Source of the DNA: Datura wrightii
Lineage: Eukaryota > Streptophyta > Magnoliopsida > Solanales > Solanaceae
Reading direction: 5' to 3'
Assembly: GCA_035772735.1 (NCBI GenBank)
Contig: JASDFA010000018.1
Span: 63,828,001 to 63,892,000, forward strand
Length of the DNA stretch: 64,000 nt
Within the stretch, counting starts at the first letter, position 1. Every line of letters begins with the position of its first letter. Position numbers and translations under genes: made by a program. This document shows, in pieces, positions 1 through 10,870 of this stretch. The notes beneath the pieces were generated by a model. It ran no database searches. It was given only the letters and a program-made list of their open reading frames with translations, and was not told the DNA's origin.

Positions 1-160
1 TGCAAGAATTATATCCTAAACGGATTGAAAGATGATTTGTATAAGGTATATAGCAATGTGGAGACTTCTAAAGAACTTTAGGATGCACTAGAAGATGTCG
101 GTTTAATGAAATTTTTTGCAGCCAAATTTATGGACTACAAGATGATAGACATCAAGCCTG
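1..160 (+). pseudogene. Copia gag fragment of element L, part 1
   Basis: Frame 1 reads a Copia gag stretch with the motifs KNYILNGL, DDLY, VYSNVETSKEL and AKFMDYKM. The TAG after SKEL replaces the usual tryptophan of SKELWDAL. The frame runs directly into the target duplication gcctg at 156-160 and is resumed at 30284 with VITxVQELEVIIHDFLAEG. The family role is nucleocapsid formation around the element RNA. The fragment starts before the window, so its N-terminus is not visible. Confidence 0.8.
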
Positions 161-2275
161 TGTAATGCCCTGGAAACTCAAAGACTAGACCCGAGACCTA
201 AAATAGAGAAAATTAAAAAATCTGCACCAGGTCACAGAACGAGTCGTTCTGTGACTCAGGGGGGGGGAGGGTGACCACGAGTTGTTAAGTGACTCGTGGT
301 GAGGCCTATGGACTTAGTGGAAAATTTTGAGAATAGGTGACCATAAGTGTGACCATGAGTCGAGGTCAACCCTACGAGTCGTGATATGACCTGTGGTCAA
401 AACTAATTTAAGGTCGGGAAAAATGTTAGGCAGTGAACCTAACAACTAGTTACCACGAGTCGTGGTCCATGTCATGAGCCATTAGGTGACTCGTGATCAG
501 GATTTGGTTAAGACTTAGGGGAGGCCAGGCAGTGTACCCAACGGGTCCTCACCACGACTTAACCAAACGAGTTAAGACTTAGAGGGGCAAAACGGTTTTT
601 CCCTCATTCCCCACGCAAATTTGCAGAAAATCATTTTAGAAGTTCTCTTAAAGCATTTCATAGCAAGAACTAGAGCAATCCTTGTGTCCTCTATTTTTCA
701 AGAAAATTCTTCGGGCTTCTTCACCAGGTATGTGGAAATTCAAAAAGGGAATAGTCCTTCCTTTGTGTCCCCAAATTCCTCCTTACCTTTCTCTATCAGT
801 TCTAGCCCTGAAATTATCGAATGTTAAGAAATTCTTAGTCAGATTTTGTTTAAATTCTAGTGGATATTATTTTATGATAATTGTAGATATTTTCCACCAA
901 TTTGTGACTATATTGGTGCTTTTCCCTGTAATGAAAATTCTAGCCCTAGCTCTTGAACGTAGAAATCTTGAATCTTGTAATATTGTTTGAATATCCAAAA
1001 TTTGCTTGATTTTATCAGTGTTGGAAACTCCCATGTTATTAGTAGTATTGAAACTCAATCAAATTATTGTCAGTTTAGTTTTAGCCAAAATGCTAGGATT
1101 CTCAGTGTCAGTCAGAATTGTCAGTTGATCAGTTTGACTACAGATTTTCCCGAGGTGTTAGTAGTACCTCCTTGTTTTCAAAATTAGATTCAAAATTCAG
1201 TTTTAGTGGTCCATTAGGCTGTCATGACATTTTAGATAAGAAGCTCTGACTATCCTTAGGACCCCAGCTTCAAATTACAATTTGTTCTTCAAATGCTTAA
1301 GACGCTCCCAGATAAGCAGATCTGACCGGTCTTAGAACCCAGTTCCAGAATCCGATCTGATAAGACTCTCAGGGTCCTTTCAGATATGTATCCCTGACTA
1401 GTCTTGCTCCCCAGTATCAAGTTATCAGCTTAGTATTCAGTCTAGGACTTAGCACCGAGCAGACCGGGGTTCTAGCGCACCTCATGGCCCCAGACTATCG
1501 TGATCACCTAGTTCATGCCTTTATACCCTAGAAAGGTATATTTGATCCTACCGATGGGGCGCATACATCGGACTCCACGTCTAGCTCATGTGGTTATATA
1601 TCGGTTATAGAATCTCTCACTAGTAAACTCAGCTCAGTTTCATATCAGTTCAGATCAGTGCCTCAGATTTAGCGAATGTTCTTGTCCATCAGACAGGCTC
1701 TTTTAGACCATCTCAGTTATTTCAGTTATTCAGTTCAGTAGCTTTAGTTGGCCATTGCGTGTCTTTTCAGTTCAGCACTTTTATTCCTTTGTGTTATGTT
1801 TTCTCCCATTTACTCAGTACATTCAAAGTACTAATGCATACTTTTATGCTTTATCATTTTATGATACAGCTGCAGGATCTCAGTCTCAGCCTCACTAGCG
1901 ATCACTCTCCGTAGACTTCAGCGGTTCTAATTGGTGAGTCCTCATATTTCAAGGATTGAGATTATTTCATTCAGTTACATTTTCTTTTGTTCAACTTAGA
2001 TTTGGAGTTAGCTAGGGCTTGTCTCAGCAACTCATTAGTTGTAGTGGTTTTCAGACGCAGATTTGAATTTCAAACTTGTAGTTTTATTCAAATGTTTTCA
2101 GATATTATGAATCAACTTTATTCTCTCAAATATTTATATTTTTCTTTAAACTTCTTCTATGTATATTTATATGTTTACTTAGAATACCAGTGTATGATAG
2201 ACCAGGTGTTCACTTGGGGTTGCTTGTGACTCCAAGTACCGTGTTCCGCCTAGGGTATAATCTCAGGGCGTGACA
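161..2275 (+). repeat. 5' LTR of element D
   Basis: It starts TGTAATGCCC and ends GGGCGTGACA next to the primer site. It aligns along its length with 27798-30283, but lacks two blocks: roughly 330 bases matching about 28200-28530, and about 55 bases matching about 29420-29475. In the first 70 bases about ten differences from the 3' copy are visible, so the insertion is old. It carries the 15-bp palindrome ACCACGAGTCGTGGT at 452-466 and several decayed versions. Short open frames within it (for example 621-827 and 1987-2229) have no family resemblance and are chance. Confidence 0.9.
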
Positions 2276-2279
2276 AACT

Positions 2280-2293
2280 TCGTATCAGAGCAC
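2280..2293 (+). other. Primer binding site of D, initiator-Met tRNA type
   Basis: The sequence TTCGTATCAGAGCA follows the LTR end after a short spacer. It matches the usual TTGGTATCAGAGCA site complementary to the 3' end of initiator-Met tRNA with one change. Confidence 0.8.
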
Positions 2294-2494
2294 TAGGTTT
2301 AGAATATCCTCGGAAGTCTGAAAGCCTCATCGAGTAAAGTCCTTTTCATGGGTGTGTAGCGTGCCACACTTATGAAGGGGAGGCTACAAGATGTTATTAG
2401 GAAAATTCCCTTTATTTCATACTTTTTATCGTGTTTTGAAATTAAATTTTAGAACCATTCTCCTAATTCGTGCTCTATTTCATTTCAGTGAATC

Positions 2495-3223
2495 ATGCCT
2501 CCGCGACGTGGTAACGAAAGAAGGGCCGGTAATGCTCACCGACCTGCCCCACCACCCCCGGCAGCCCTCCTGGATGACTCAGTGTCTACCGCAGAGTTTA
2601 GGGCAGCTATTCAGCTGCTCGCTCAAACTGTTACCAACCAGGTGAACCAACAGGGTTACAATCAACAACAACGGGTCCGCAACAGTTGCCCGAGTGCGGG
2701 ACTTCACTCAGATGAACCCTTTGGATTTTCACAAATCTAAGATGGGAGAGGACCCACAAGGATTTGTGGATGATATTAAAAAGATCACTCGAATTATGGG
2801 TGTTAGTCCCTCAGAGAGTGCCGACTTGGCTTCCTACCAACTGAAATATATAGCCTAGGTCTGGTACGAACAGTTGAAGGAGGGGAGGCCAGCGGAAGTA
2901 GGACTGGTGGAATGGGAGGAGTTCACTACAGCCTTCCTGGATAGATTCTTCCCTCAGGAGCTCAGGGAGGCGAAAGTAGCGGAGTTCATGAATCTGAGAT
3001 AGGGAAACCGGACAGTAGAAAAGTGTGCTCCGGAGTTCACCAGGTTGTCCAAATATGCTCTAGAGATGGTGGTTGAGCCAAGGGATCGCATGTTGAAGTT
3101 TGTTAATGGGGTATCCAACCTGGTCCTCAAAGAGTGCAGGACAACAATGCTGATTAAGGATATCGACCTCTCCATCCTAATTGTCTATGCCTAGCAGATT
3201 GAGGCAGAAAAACTGAGGGACAT
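2495..3223 (+). pseudogene. D gag, N-terminal part, frameshifted, cut by element B
   Basis: The start at 2495 gives MPPRRGNERR followed by a proline-rich stretch, usual for Tekay/Del gag. Near 2675 the frame shifts, after which the conserved gag core reads through DFHKSKMGEDPQGFVDD, YQLKYIA, VWYEQLKEGRP, FLDRFFPQELREAKVAEF and TRLSKYALEMV to QIEAEKLRD. In-frame stops lie near 2857, 3000 and 3192. The coding is then interrupted by B at 3224 and resumes at 23680 with MERKNK. The protein would form the virus-like particle. This copy cannot encode it. Confidence 0.85.
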
Positions 3224-4729
3224 TGTTCGGTGCTGTGGTGACTACACGCAAGTGCACGTGGTCGAAAAAGTAGTAAATTGGCTTAACTAAAGCCAAGTAT
3301 CAATCCCACAAGGACTGAGCTACGGTACTAATTAACTTAAGTGTTAATGAACTATATCTTTAAGAATGCAGACAACCAAATGAATAAGATTTTGAGAGTT
3401 TGAGTTACTAATTAATAAGAATCTAAGGCAAAATTATAAAGTGAGTCTGAACAATAGTAATGAGCAAGCTGAGGTTAAAATGAACATGCAGGGAATTAAT
3501 TTATCGATACAATTCAGTTAATCTTTTCTTCGGTTGCTAGTCAAGAATTATTGCCTATGGATTGGAACTTTCGTCTCCTATCCAACTTAAGAATCATGAA
3601 CCTTCAATCTACATTTCTGTGATAAAAGAATTTTATGTTCTAGCCATACAAAACCGATTCCTTAATTGACTAATAAGACTTTCAGATATATTTCTATTCT
3701 GAATGTAAATCAATTCTCAATTTTCTAAACTAAGAAGTGATCATATCCTACCAATTCACAACTTTTCAATTTCTTTCCTTCTCAAAATCAAAATTGGATT
3801 TTTTAGATATACATTAACATTGGCCAAACATTAATGCAGTAAGAACAAGAATTGATAGAACAACCATTGAAGAAAAGATGAAAACTAAAATGATCAACAA
3901 TTACATTCCACTACAATTGTTCTTAACCTCAGCAAGAAGTGAATTTAGCTACTCATTTGTGGATTAAACATCATCAAATGAGTATAAATCATACAAACAA
4001 TTGAGATAAAAGAGAAAGAGATAGAGAAGAACCCTAGAATTTTCGTCCCCTCAACTGCCTGTAACCCACGTTCTTGCTCAACCAAGTCAGAATGTTTAAA
4101 AATAAACCTAAGTGTGCTATTTATACTATTGAGAATTTTTCCCAGAATAACAAGCAACGTGGCACGGAGTGTATCGCGGAGCACTCCCTCTTGCCATGGC
4201 GGTATCGTGGACCCTCTCTGGAATTAGGCTCCTCAGAATTTTCACCATGGCGTGCCACGGCCTGCATCGCATAGTCTGGCCAACGTGCCATGGTGCTATC
4301 GTGCACCTACACTGGAAATTGACGTCCCAGGTAATTGTACTCAACGTGCCACGACTTGCATCGCATGACATTGCCTCCGTGTCCCGGAGGTAACGCGAGG
4401 CTTCAATGGAAATGGCCAAAATTAAATCACCTGAGGCAGAATGCCTCCAAGATGGCAGCGTGACACGGCTCCATCGCGGAGCCCTTATTTTTGCTGCTCT
4501 TCCTTGACCTTTTCCACTCCTCTCTTCCAAGTCCATTCCCGATTTTTACCAACATGTATCTTAACTTCCCCAAATTCCATTTTACCTGCAAAACAACACT
4601 AATCATGTTGGTTAGTATAAATTCACATTTTAACTACAAATCAAATGAGAATGCACAAATAATGATAGATAACAAAGACAAAATGAAGCATTTTCGTATC
4701 ACTTGGGCATATAATTCTGTCCAAGATCA
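3224..4729 (-). repeat. 3' LTR of element B
   Basis: On the plus strand it runs TGTTCGGTGC to CAAGATCA, so the sense strand has TG and CA ends. It aligns with 14550-15839 joined to 23458-23674. In the 60 bases from 3241 I count four differences from the other copy. The sense 5' end carries an inverted repeat with arms CTTGGGC (4702-4708) and a one-base variant of GCCCAAG (4719-4725). Copies of CGTGNCACG lie at 4158, 4251, 4345 and 4459. Confidence 0.92.
4118..4126 (-). promoter_or_regulatory. TATA box in B 3' LTR
   Basis: The minus strand reads TATAAATAG, a good plant TATA box, downstream of the GC-rich CGTGNCACG repeats. The same box occurs at 15442-15450 in the other LTR and in the C LTR at 60236. 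It probably marks the U3/R promoter. Confidence 0.7.
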
Positions 4730-4732
4730 CTT

Positions 4733-4743
4733 ACCCCACACTT
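4733..4743 (-). other. Polypurine tract of B
   Basis: The minus strand reads AAGTGTGGGGT just before the 3' LTR, where plus-strand DNA synthesis would be primed. The same 11-mer occurs at 6464-6474 and 7846-7856 within B and at the same place in element A. Confidence 0.75.
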
Positions 4744-6463
4744 AAAACCTTGTTCGTCCTCGAACAATACTCTCACATCTCATGCAATTGACACCCATGC
4801 ATAGCTACTTTGGCTCGACAATTCAAGCTACGGCTATACCGATTATTTAATCTAGCAAATCATCAAGAAAACATGCATGGTATCATCAATACAATGACAT
4901 ACCCCACATTAATACCTCCTAGACTCAAGAATCGACTCTTGATCTCGGCAAACTCATGCAAATCAACTGATCAAGACATCCGACAAGAAATTTAATATCT
5001 CGTCAAGCATGTGCCCTCACAACACAAGAGAATCTCCCCATTTGCAATCATACGATTTCCAAAGCATTACATGTAGGGGTATATGATCACGATTTCGCTC
5101 TCTCTCCCAAAGAATTCACATGCATCATGTCATGAACCATAGGCTTGCCTCTATTGTACTACTCCAATAATATAAGGACACGTGATGTAAGATCACGTAG
5201 GACTTAACGGGTTGTAATGTAAGCTAAGGAACTAGTAAATACTGGGCTAACCAATAATAGCAACTAGCTTCCTTAAGCGCTTTTCAATACATCCCACCAT
5301 CATTATTGGCATTGTTTCTTCCTTCATCCTCTCATTCTTGAAATTTTTCTTTGTTTTTGTTCCCATTTCTTTAAGCACACTCGACTTAATAACCAGGATT
5401 AGTTATACATCTTTATTTTATTTAATTTCAGCAAGTGCACCTTTGACCTTTTCTTTAACTTTCACCACTTCCGCTTTTCCTTCTTTTTCACAATTCTCAC
5501 TCCTTTACATTGTGGGAAAATTGTTTTTCTTGAGCGTTTAAGAGTTTTGGATCAAATTCAAGGCTAATGAAAAGAAGGGATTAAGCTCGGTTTGTACCTC
5601 TTCAAAGAAAGAAAAAAATAGGCTAAAGGCTCAATGGGGCTAACTAGGATGTACATTCAAGGTAGGTATGATAATGGAAAAACTTTCGGTTTAATCAAAG
5701 AAATGCCTACATCCTTTCCTACAATACACATCCTTCATTTCGTTTCGTACACACACCAGGCAAGTCTAGACACTTCACAATAGCATGGAATAATCGAAAA
5801 CTCACCTCACACTCATTGCACATGCTCAACTCAAGACATATTCACAGACTTTTCAATCAGCTAATTACAAGAATTCAATATTAAGCCTCGATCACACCGA
5901 ATCGAACTTTATGGCCTAGGTATCTCAACGTGTTTATGCATTTGCATGCTTTCATACGAATCACCTTTGCAACTTAATATCATGTACAACACGTAACGAG
6001 AATTCCGAACCATGAAGTAGCGACACGTTTGGGAAACAACCAAAAGAAAGAAAATAAAGAAAAACTACTCCTATCGACTACATTTCCCTTAAGACGGTCG
6101 TCATCCATCCATCATAGGGAACGATCACTAATTACGACTTCGGTTCAATGGGACTATTCTCGGTAAAAGCACCGAAAATAAAGGCCGAGAAACCCAAAAT
6201 AAAAGAAATTTAACGAAAATTTTTAAAAATTTCGATAATTTTGATAGAAAACAAAAATATTTGATAGAAAACAAAAATATTTACACAACAACCATTCAAC
6301 AACAGCTCACACAACACACAACAGCTTAACATTCATTACAACACCACTTAATTATAGAACACATAACACAAAGTCACAGGGTCACATTTTTCACTGGCAC
6401 AACAACACAACACATACACATAAACAAAAACAACAATGAAACAACTGGCACCTAACTACTCCC
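4744..6463 (-). other. B 3' untranslated unit between two polypurine-like tracts
   Basis: About 1.7 kb with no supportable gene. Read on the minus strand it is homologous to 20185-21924 of element A. For example the stretch around 5140-5220 matches A around 21440-21530, sharing motifs such as ATGATGCATGTGAATTC. Both units are bounded by an AAGTGTGGGGT tract at each end. The small open frames here have no family resemblance. Confidence 0.7.
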
Positions 6464-6474
6464 ACCCCACACTT
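6464..6474 (-). other. Internal polypurine-like copy, 3' side of third ORF
   Basis: An exact minus-strand copy of AAGTGTGGGGT, about 60 bases past the decayed end of the third ORF reading frame. It may be a relic of a former 3' end or a secondary priming site. Confidence 0.6.
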
Positions 6475-6834
6475 AAACCGAACACTGCCCCCAGTGTTCA
6501 CAAAATTCAACATATCACAAAGGTGGGTGGTGAAACTTCCTGATCAATCGAAGTATTCAACTTCTTCATCAGGTGCCGTTGCCTCGTCTCCCCTATCCGA
6601 ATCGCCCCCACTGTCCTCATCTGACTCAACATCTGAGTCCTCACGGTGGGTCTCCTCATCGGTGGGGACATCATCATCTACAGGCTCCACAAAAGCTGGC
6701 CCCACTCAGCATAGAGCCCGAGCATTATCGCCAAAGGGGTAATCTAAGTTGAGCTGCCACAACTCATCTTCTGTTGCTGGCCTCCCGCCTATGCACAACT
6801 GCAGCATCTTCATCCCGTACATGCGGGCCATATA

Positions 6835-7785
6835 CTAATCATCCCGAGCATGTCGCTCGGCTAGTGTGAGAACAGGCCCGTGAGTAGTGTCGCGTGCCTT
6901 GGTTTTGGTAACATCCACGGCGCGCCTGTCAATCTGTGCGATGTAATCCAGGGCCTCCTCCTCGATATTATGGCCCCTCAGGAACGTGGTAAGTAAACCA
7001 CCGAACCCGTACCTGTGCCCTTGATGTAAGTGGGCTCTCTTCATGGCGGAAATGATTACCTCCCCAACATTTATCTTAAGCCCTTTCATCAGGGCATACA
7101 CCAAGCACACTCGATCCTGGGTGACATCTGTCATGTGCACCCTTGAGATCAAGCAGGAACACACAATTTTCAACCAAATCCTGACTTCCCTGTTCATCTG
7201 AGAGTAAGGCAGTGTCTGATGGTAGCCCCTCTCTTTGTGCCTGCTCCACCGTTCTGTCGAACGGGCTCCACATAGAGTGTGTCTGATGTCTGCATAAGGT
7301 GGAGTTATGTTCAGCTGTCGGAGTACATGGGCGTCTGTGTCCCGCGCCCCCAATATAACATTCAGGTGATGGGGCTCAAAGGTGACAACCTGCCCCCTGA
7401 TCTTGACAGTGTGACTGCGGAGGGTCGGGTTCCAGTTGGCATAGAACTCCCGAATCAGATGGAGATTGCACTCCCTGGGCTCTTCGAAGATGAAGTTCAT
7501 CCCGACAGTGTCAATCCAGTGTACGATCCGCGGGAATTCCTGTGCCAGCTGCTCCCTTGATATATGCTCTTCCGGGAAGTATTTGGTTTCTTTGTGTTTT
7601 GCATACCATTTCTTCCCTTCGTCAGTCACCCATCGGGTTCCGTATTGTAAGCGTTGGCCTCTCGGAACCGCTGGTGCTGCTAGAACTACTGTTCCCAATC
7701 TTATTTTTTTTTTGCCGACGCCCGATGTGGATGCGCCCTTTCCCTTGTCTTGCCTGCCTGACATTGTTCCTGTACAATCGAACAT
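6835..7785 (-). CDS. Third ORF of Athila-like element B (putative plant transposon protein type)
   Basis: A 316-residue open frame lies downstream of integrase, in the position of the env-like ORF of Athila elements. It starts MFDCTGTMSGRQ. The second Met (MSGRQ) is equally plausible. It has a basic, low-complexity start (KGKGASTSGVGKKK) and then a globular part with REFYANW at about residue 113, then VKIRGQVVTF and LNVILGA. This pattern recalls the family annotated in plant genomes as putative plant transposon protein. No clear signal peptide or membrane segment is seen, so an envelope role is not supported. After the stop at 6835-6837 the same frame continues to about 6535 with one more stop (TGA) and a very acidic tail rich in D and E. 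This copy is therefore probably C-terminally truncated. It is the longest unbroken non-gag frame in the window. Function is unknown. Confidence 0.7.
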   Translation of the reverse strand: MFDCTGTMSGRQDKGKGASTSGVGKKKIRLGTVVLAAPAVPRGQRLQYGTRWVTDEGKKWYAKHKETKYFPEEHISREQLAQEFPRIVHWIDTVGMNFIFEEPRECNLHLIREFYANWNPTLRSHTVKIRGQVVTFEPHHLNVILGARDTDAHVLRQLNITPPYADIRHTLCGARSTERWSRHKERGYHQTLPYSQMNREVRIWLKIVCSCLISRVHMTDVTQDRVCLVYALMKGLKINVGEVIISAMKRAHLHQGHRYGFGGLLTTFLRGHNIEEEALDYIAQIDRRAVDVTKTKARDTTHGPVLTLAERHARDD

Positions 7786-7845
7786 ACAATCCCAATGTTA
7801 TTCAAGTCACACTTAGCTTCAACTAAGGTTGGGTTTAATTAGTTC

Positions 7846-7856
7846 ACCCCACACTT
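7846..7856 (-). other. Internal polypurine-like copy, 5' side of third ORF
   Basis: An exact minus-strand AAGTGTGGGGT lies about 60 bases before the third ORF start. Together with 6464-6474 it brackets the ORF. Confidence 0.6.
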
Positions 7857-8994
7857 AGTCTTTAGCCACAATCAAAACAATTTCGACAAGACATTCATGA
7901 TTTTTTTCATTCTTAACATTCAACCGGCTTAGTGCATTCATATAAATCGATGGAACAATTAATATGTACTACTCAGACTTCGTACAATGAATAAAATTAT
8001 CGCCAACGATTCACTTCCACCATCATAGCACTTAGCCAATTTTTTTTTGTTCTCAACACCCTATGCAATTCACCAATTTCATTCTCCCAAAAACCCTTTG
8101 TCTACGTAGCATATTCAACATTAATCACAACATAATTCAATTCACCCAACATGCATAACCCAATTTTGTTCAACATTTCAAATAATTTTAGTCTTCTTCA
8201 TATTCAAATTCCAACCCTAGATAACAATTTCGCAAAAATTCAATAACACATGTATTCATCGAGTTCATAAAATCACAAAAATACTATGAACATCAATCAA
8301 TCATAACTTAGATGAATTCAAGCTTAATTTTCACTTAGGGAAAATTTCAATCACTACACATGTTCAAGAATCGAAAATTCAAGCAAAAATGAGGTAAAGT
8401 TCAAGAACATACCTTTAATCCGATGAAATTGAAGAAAACTTGAAGAAAACTTGTGCCTAGGTCCGTGTCACGTTGGGGGAGGAGGGAATTTGGGGTGTTT
8501 GTCACGGAGGGTATGGAAAATGAGGAAAAAATTGAGGGGATTTGGGGTTTTAAAAGTGTTTTTCGCGTGGGTTACCCGGCGACCCGGTGTGACCCAACGT
8601 GAAATAACACTCAACGTGTCACGGAGGGTAACACAGAGCACTCCCTCTGTGACACGGAGCCATCGCGCCAGCGTTCTGAAATTTTTTTAAAATTTCGGAA
8701 TAGGCTACAACGTGTCACGGAGGGTAATGCGGAGCACCTCCTCCGTGACAGGGAGCCATCGCGTAGGCTCACTGTAATGCCAAATTTTATTTTTCTCACC
8801 TTGATTTTTTTCCTTTGCGCTTCTTTGCATTTTTGCCCTACGTTCCACCTGAAAATCATTTCACAACAAGAAATTGGTTAGAATTCATAGGTTTCAACGC
8901 AAAAATTATATTATTATTTTATTATTTTTTTCTTTTTCTCTTTTTTTTTTCTTTTTTTTTCTCAACTAATTCTACTCATCTATTACAATAATTT
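7857..8994 (-). other. B spacer between integrase and third ORF
   Basis: No gene is supported here. The minus-strand 5' end (8915-8963) is an almost pure A/G tract. The block 8455-8760 is unusually GC-rich and holds exact CGTGNCACG copies at 8464, 8615 and 8711 plus near copies, like those upstream of the LTR TATA box. It lies about 700-1000 bases 5' of the third ORF on the sense strand, so it could be a promoter for a separate transcript. That is an inference. Confidence 0.55.
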
Positions 8995-9012
8995 CACGGG
9001 TTGCCTCCCGCG
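8995..9012 (-). ncRNA. Post-pol hairpin, B copy
   Basis: The sense strand reads CGCGGG, loop AGGCAA, CCCGTG. All six positions can pair if one G-U pair is allowed. It lies about 40 bases after the integrase stop. The loop is identical in A and C while the stem bases change in a compensating way. Confidence 0.6.
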
Positions 9013-9052
9013 CATCGCCTGGTTTACCATTGCGACTCGACATCATTTACGC

Positions 9053-10395
9053 TCAATCATCCTCTAGAATGATGGACGTCTTCTCTCGAATAACGTTCTC
9101 ACCCCAGTAATGCTTAGAATGCTGCCCATTAACCAAGAACGTGGCACTTCTATCTTCTTGCCAAAACTCCACTGCCCCGTGCGGGGTCATTCTCACTAAC
9201 TCAAACGACCCTGACCATTTGGACCGCAATTTCCCTGGAAACAGCCTCAATCTTGAATTGAAAAGCAAAACTTTCTGCCACGGCTCGAATATCCGATGCA
9301 CCATATGCTTATCGTGCCACCTCTTTATTTTTTCTTTGTATCACTTGGCACTTTCATAAGCATGCCAACGAAACTCATCAAGTTCGCTGAGTTGCATCAT
9401 CCTCTTCTTACCCGCTAGCTCTAAATCCATGTTTAATTTCCTTGTGGCCCAGAAAGCTCGGTGTTCTAGCTCTACAGGCAGATGACACGCCTTTCCATAG
9501 ACCAATCTGTATGGAGAAGTTCCAATTGGTGTCTTGTAAGCAGTTCTATAAGCCCACAACGCATCGTCGAGTTTGCTTGACCAATCACTACGTTGTGAAT
9601 TCACTGGTTTTTGGAGAATCTGCTTCACTTCTCTGTTCGACACCTCCACTTGCCCACTAGTTTGGGGATGATATGCTGTTGCTACCTTGTGGTGCACCCC
9701 ATACTTAGCTAGCAAGTTCTTGAAACTTGCATTGACAAAATGAGCCCCTCCATCACTGATAATGTCTCAGGGTGTCCCGAACCTGGTGAAAATGTGCTTT
9801 TTCACAAATTTCGTTACCACCTTGTTGTCATTCCTAGGGCAAGCGGTTGCTTCAACCCACTTTGATACATAATCAACGGCTACCAAGATCTAACTATTAC
9901 CAAATGACGGTGGGAACGACCCCATAAAATATATGCCCCATACATCAAAGATCTCTACTTCTAGTATATGCTGCAGCAGCATCTCTTGCCTCCTACCAAT
10001 TGTGCTTGTCCTTTGACATCTATCACACATTTTTACATATGCCATAGAGTCTCTAAACAGTGTAGGCCAAAAGAAACCTGACTGTAGCACCTTGTGCGCT
10101 GTGCGCTCGCCTCCGTGGTGCCCTCCATACAATGAAGAGTGACAACTCCTCAACATTTCTGCAATCTGGCTCTCCGGAATGCATCTTCTCATAACCTAAT
10201 CCGGTCCCTGCTTAAACAAGTACGACTCATCCCAAATAAAATTCCAGCAATCATGCCTCAACTTTTTTATCTGCTGAGCCGTAGCCTCCGGTGAATAGAC
10301 TCCACTCACTAGCAAATTCACAATGTCTGCATAGCAAGGGATTTCAGCTTCCCTTATTGCCAAGAGCTGCTCATCTGGGAACTCCTCTTTGATGC
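9053..10395 (-). pseudogene. B integrase
   Basis: The N-terminal zinc-binding region reads CHSSLYGGHHGGERTAHK and ends CDRCQR near 10020. The catalytic core follows with VAVDYVSKWVEA near 9865, IISDGGAHF near 9755 and the YHPQTSGQVEVSNREVKQIL segment holding the glutamate region near 9665. The C-terminal part has KLRSKWSGSFEL and ends SKHYWGE, REKTSI, LEDD before a TGA at 9053. The enzyme would insert element cDNA into chromosomal DNA. Stops at about 9893, 9770 and 9340 interrupt it. C retains only the last residues of this domain. Confidence 0.88.
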
Positions 10396-10870
10396 TGTCA
10401 CCTTCCTTCACATGTGACCGACTTTCCAATCGTGATAGGTGATCTGCCACTTGATTCTCGCTCCCCTTTCTTTCCTCAATCTCTAGGTCAAACTCTTGCA
10501 ACTACAAGATCCATCTGATCAGCCTGGGCTTTGCATCCTTCTTGTTAAACAGATACTGAATCACTGCATGATCGGTATACACCACTACTTTAGAACCCAC
10601 CAAATAGGACCTGAATTTATCAAACGCGAACACCAATGCTAGCATCTCCTTTTCTGTGACTATATAATTAACTTGGGCAGCATCCAGTGTTTTGCTTCCA
10701 TAATGAATAGAATGAAAAATTTCTATTCCTCCATTTCCCAAATACAGCTCCCACAGCCACATCGCTTGCATCACACATCAGTTCAAGCGGTTGTTCCCAG
10801 TCCGGAGAAATAAGGATAGGTGCTTCTATCAATTTCTGCTTCAACTCCTCGAATGCTTTAACACAATCTT
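10396..10870 (-). pseudogene. B RNase H
   Basis: Motifs in order: LELMCDASDVAVGAVFG (catalytic D), then after a frameshift near 10690 YGSKTLDAAQVNYIVTEKE (catalytic E), YTDHAVIQYLF (catalytic D) and ADHLSRL. The domain would degrade the RNA strand of the RNA-DNA hybrid. The TDHA form is typical of Athila-lineage RNase H. One frameshift and one stop separate the pieces. Confidence 0.85.

Noticed and set aside
4126..4536. Minus-strand arginine-rich frame of 136 codons in the B 3' LTR
   Set aside because: Produced by the GC-rich repeats. The other LTR copy breaks it.
6494..6742. Plus-strand serine-rich open frame, 82 codons
   Set aside because: It is antisense to the acidic tail of the third ORF of B (D and E codons read as S on the other strand). 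No independent support.
7279..7826. Three plus-strand open frames of 93-116 codons
   Set aside because: They overlap the third ORF on the opposite strand and have no family resemblance.
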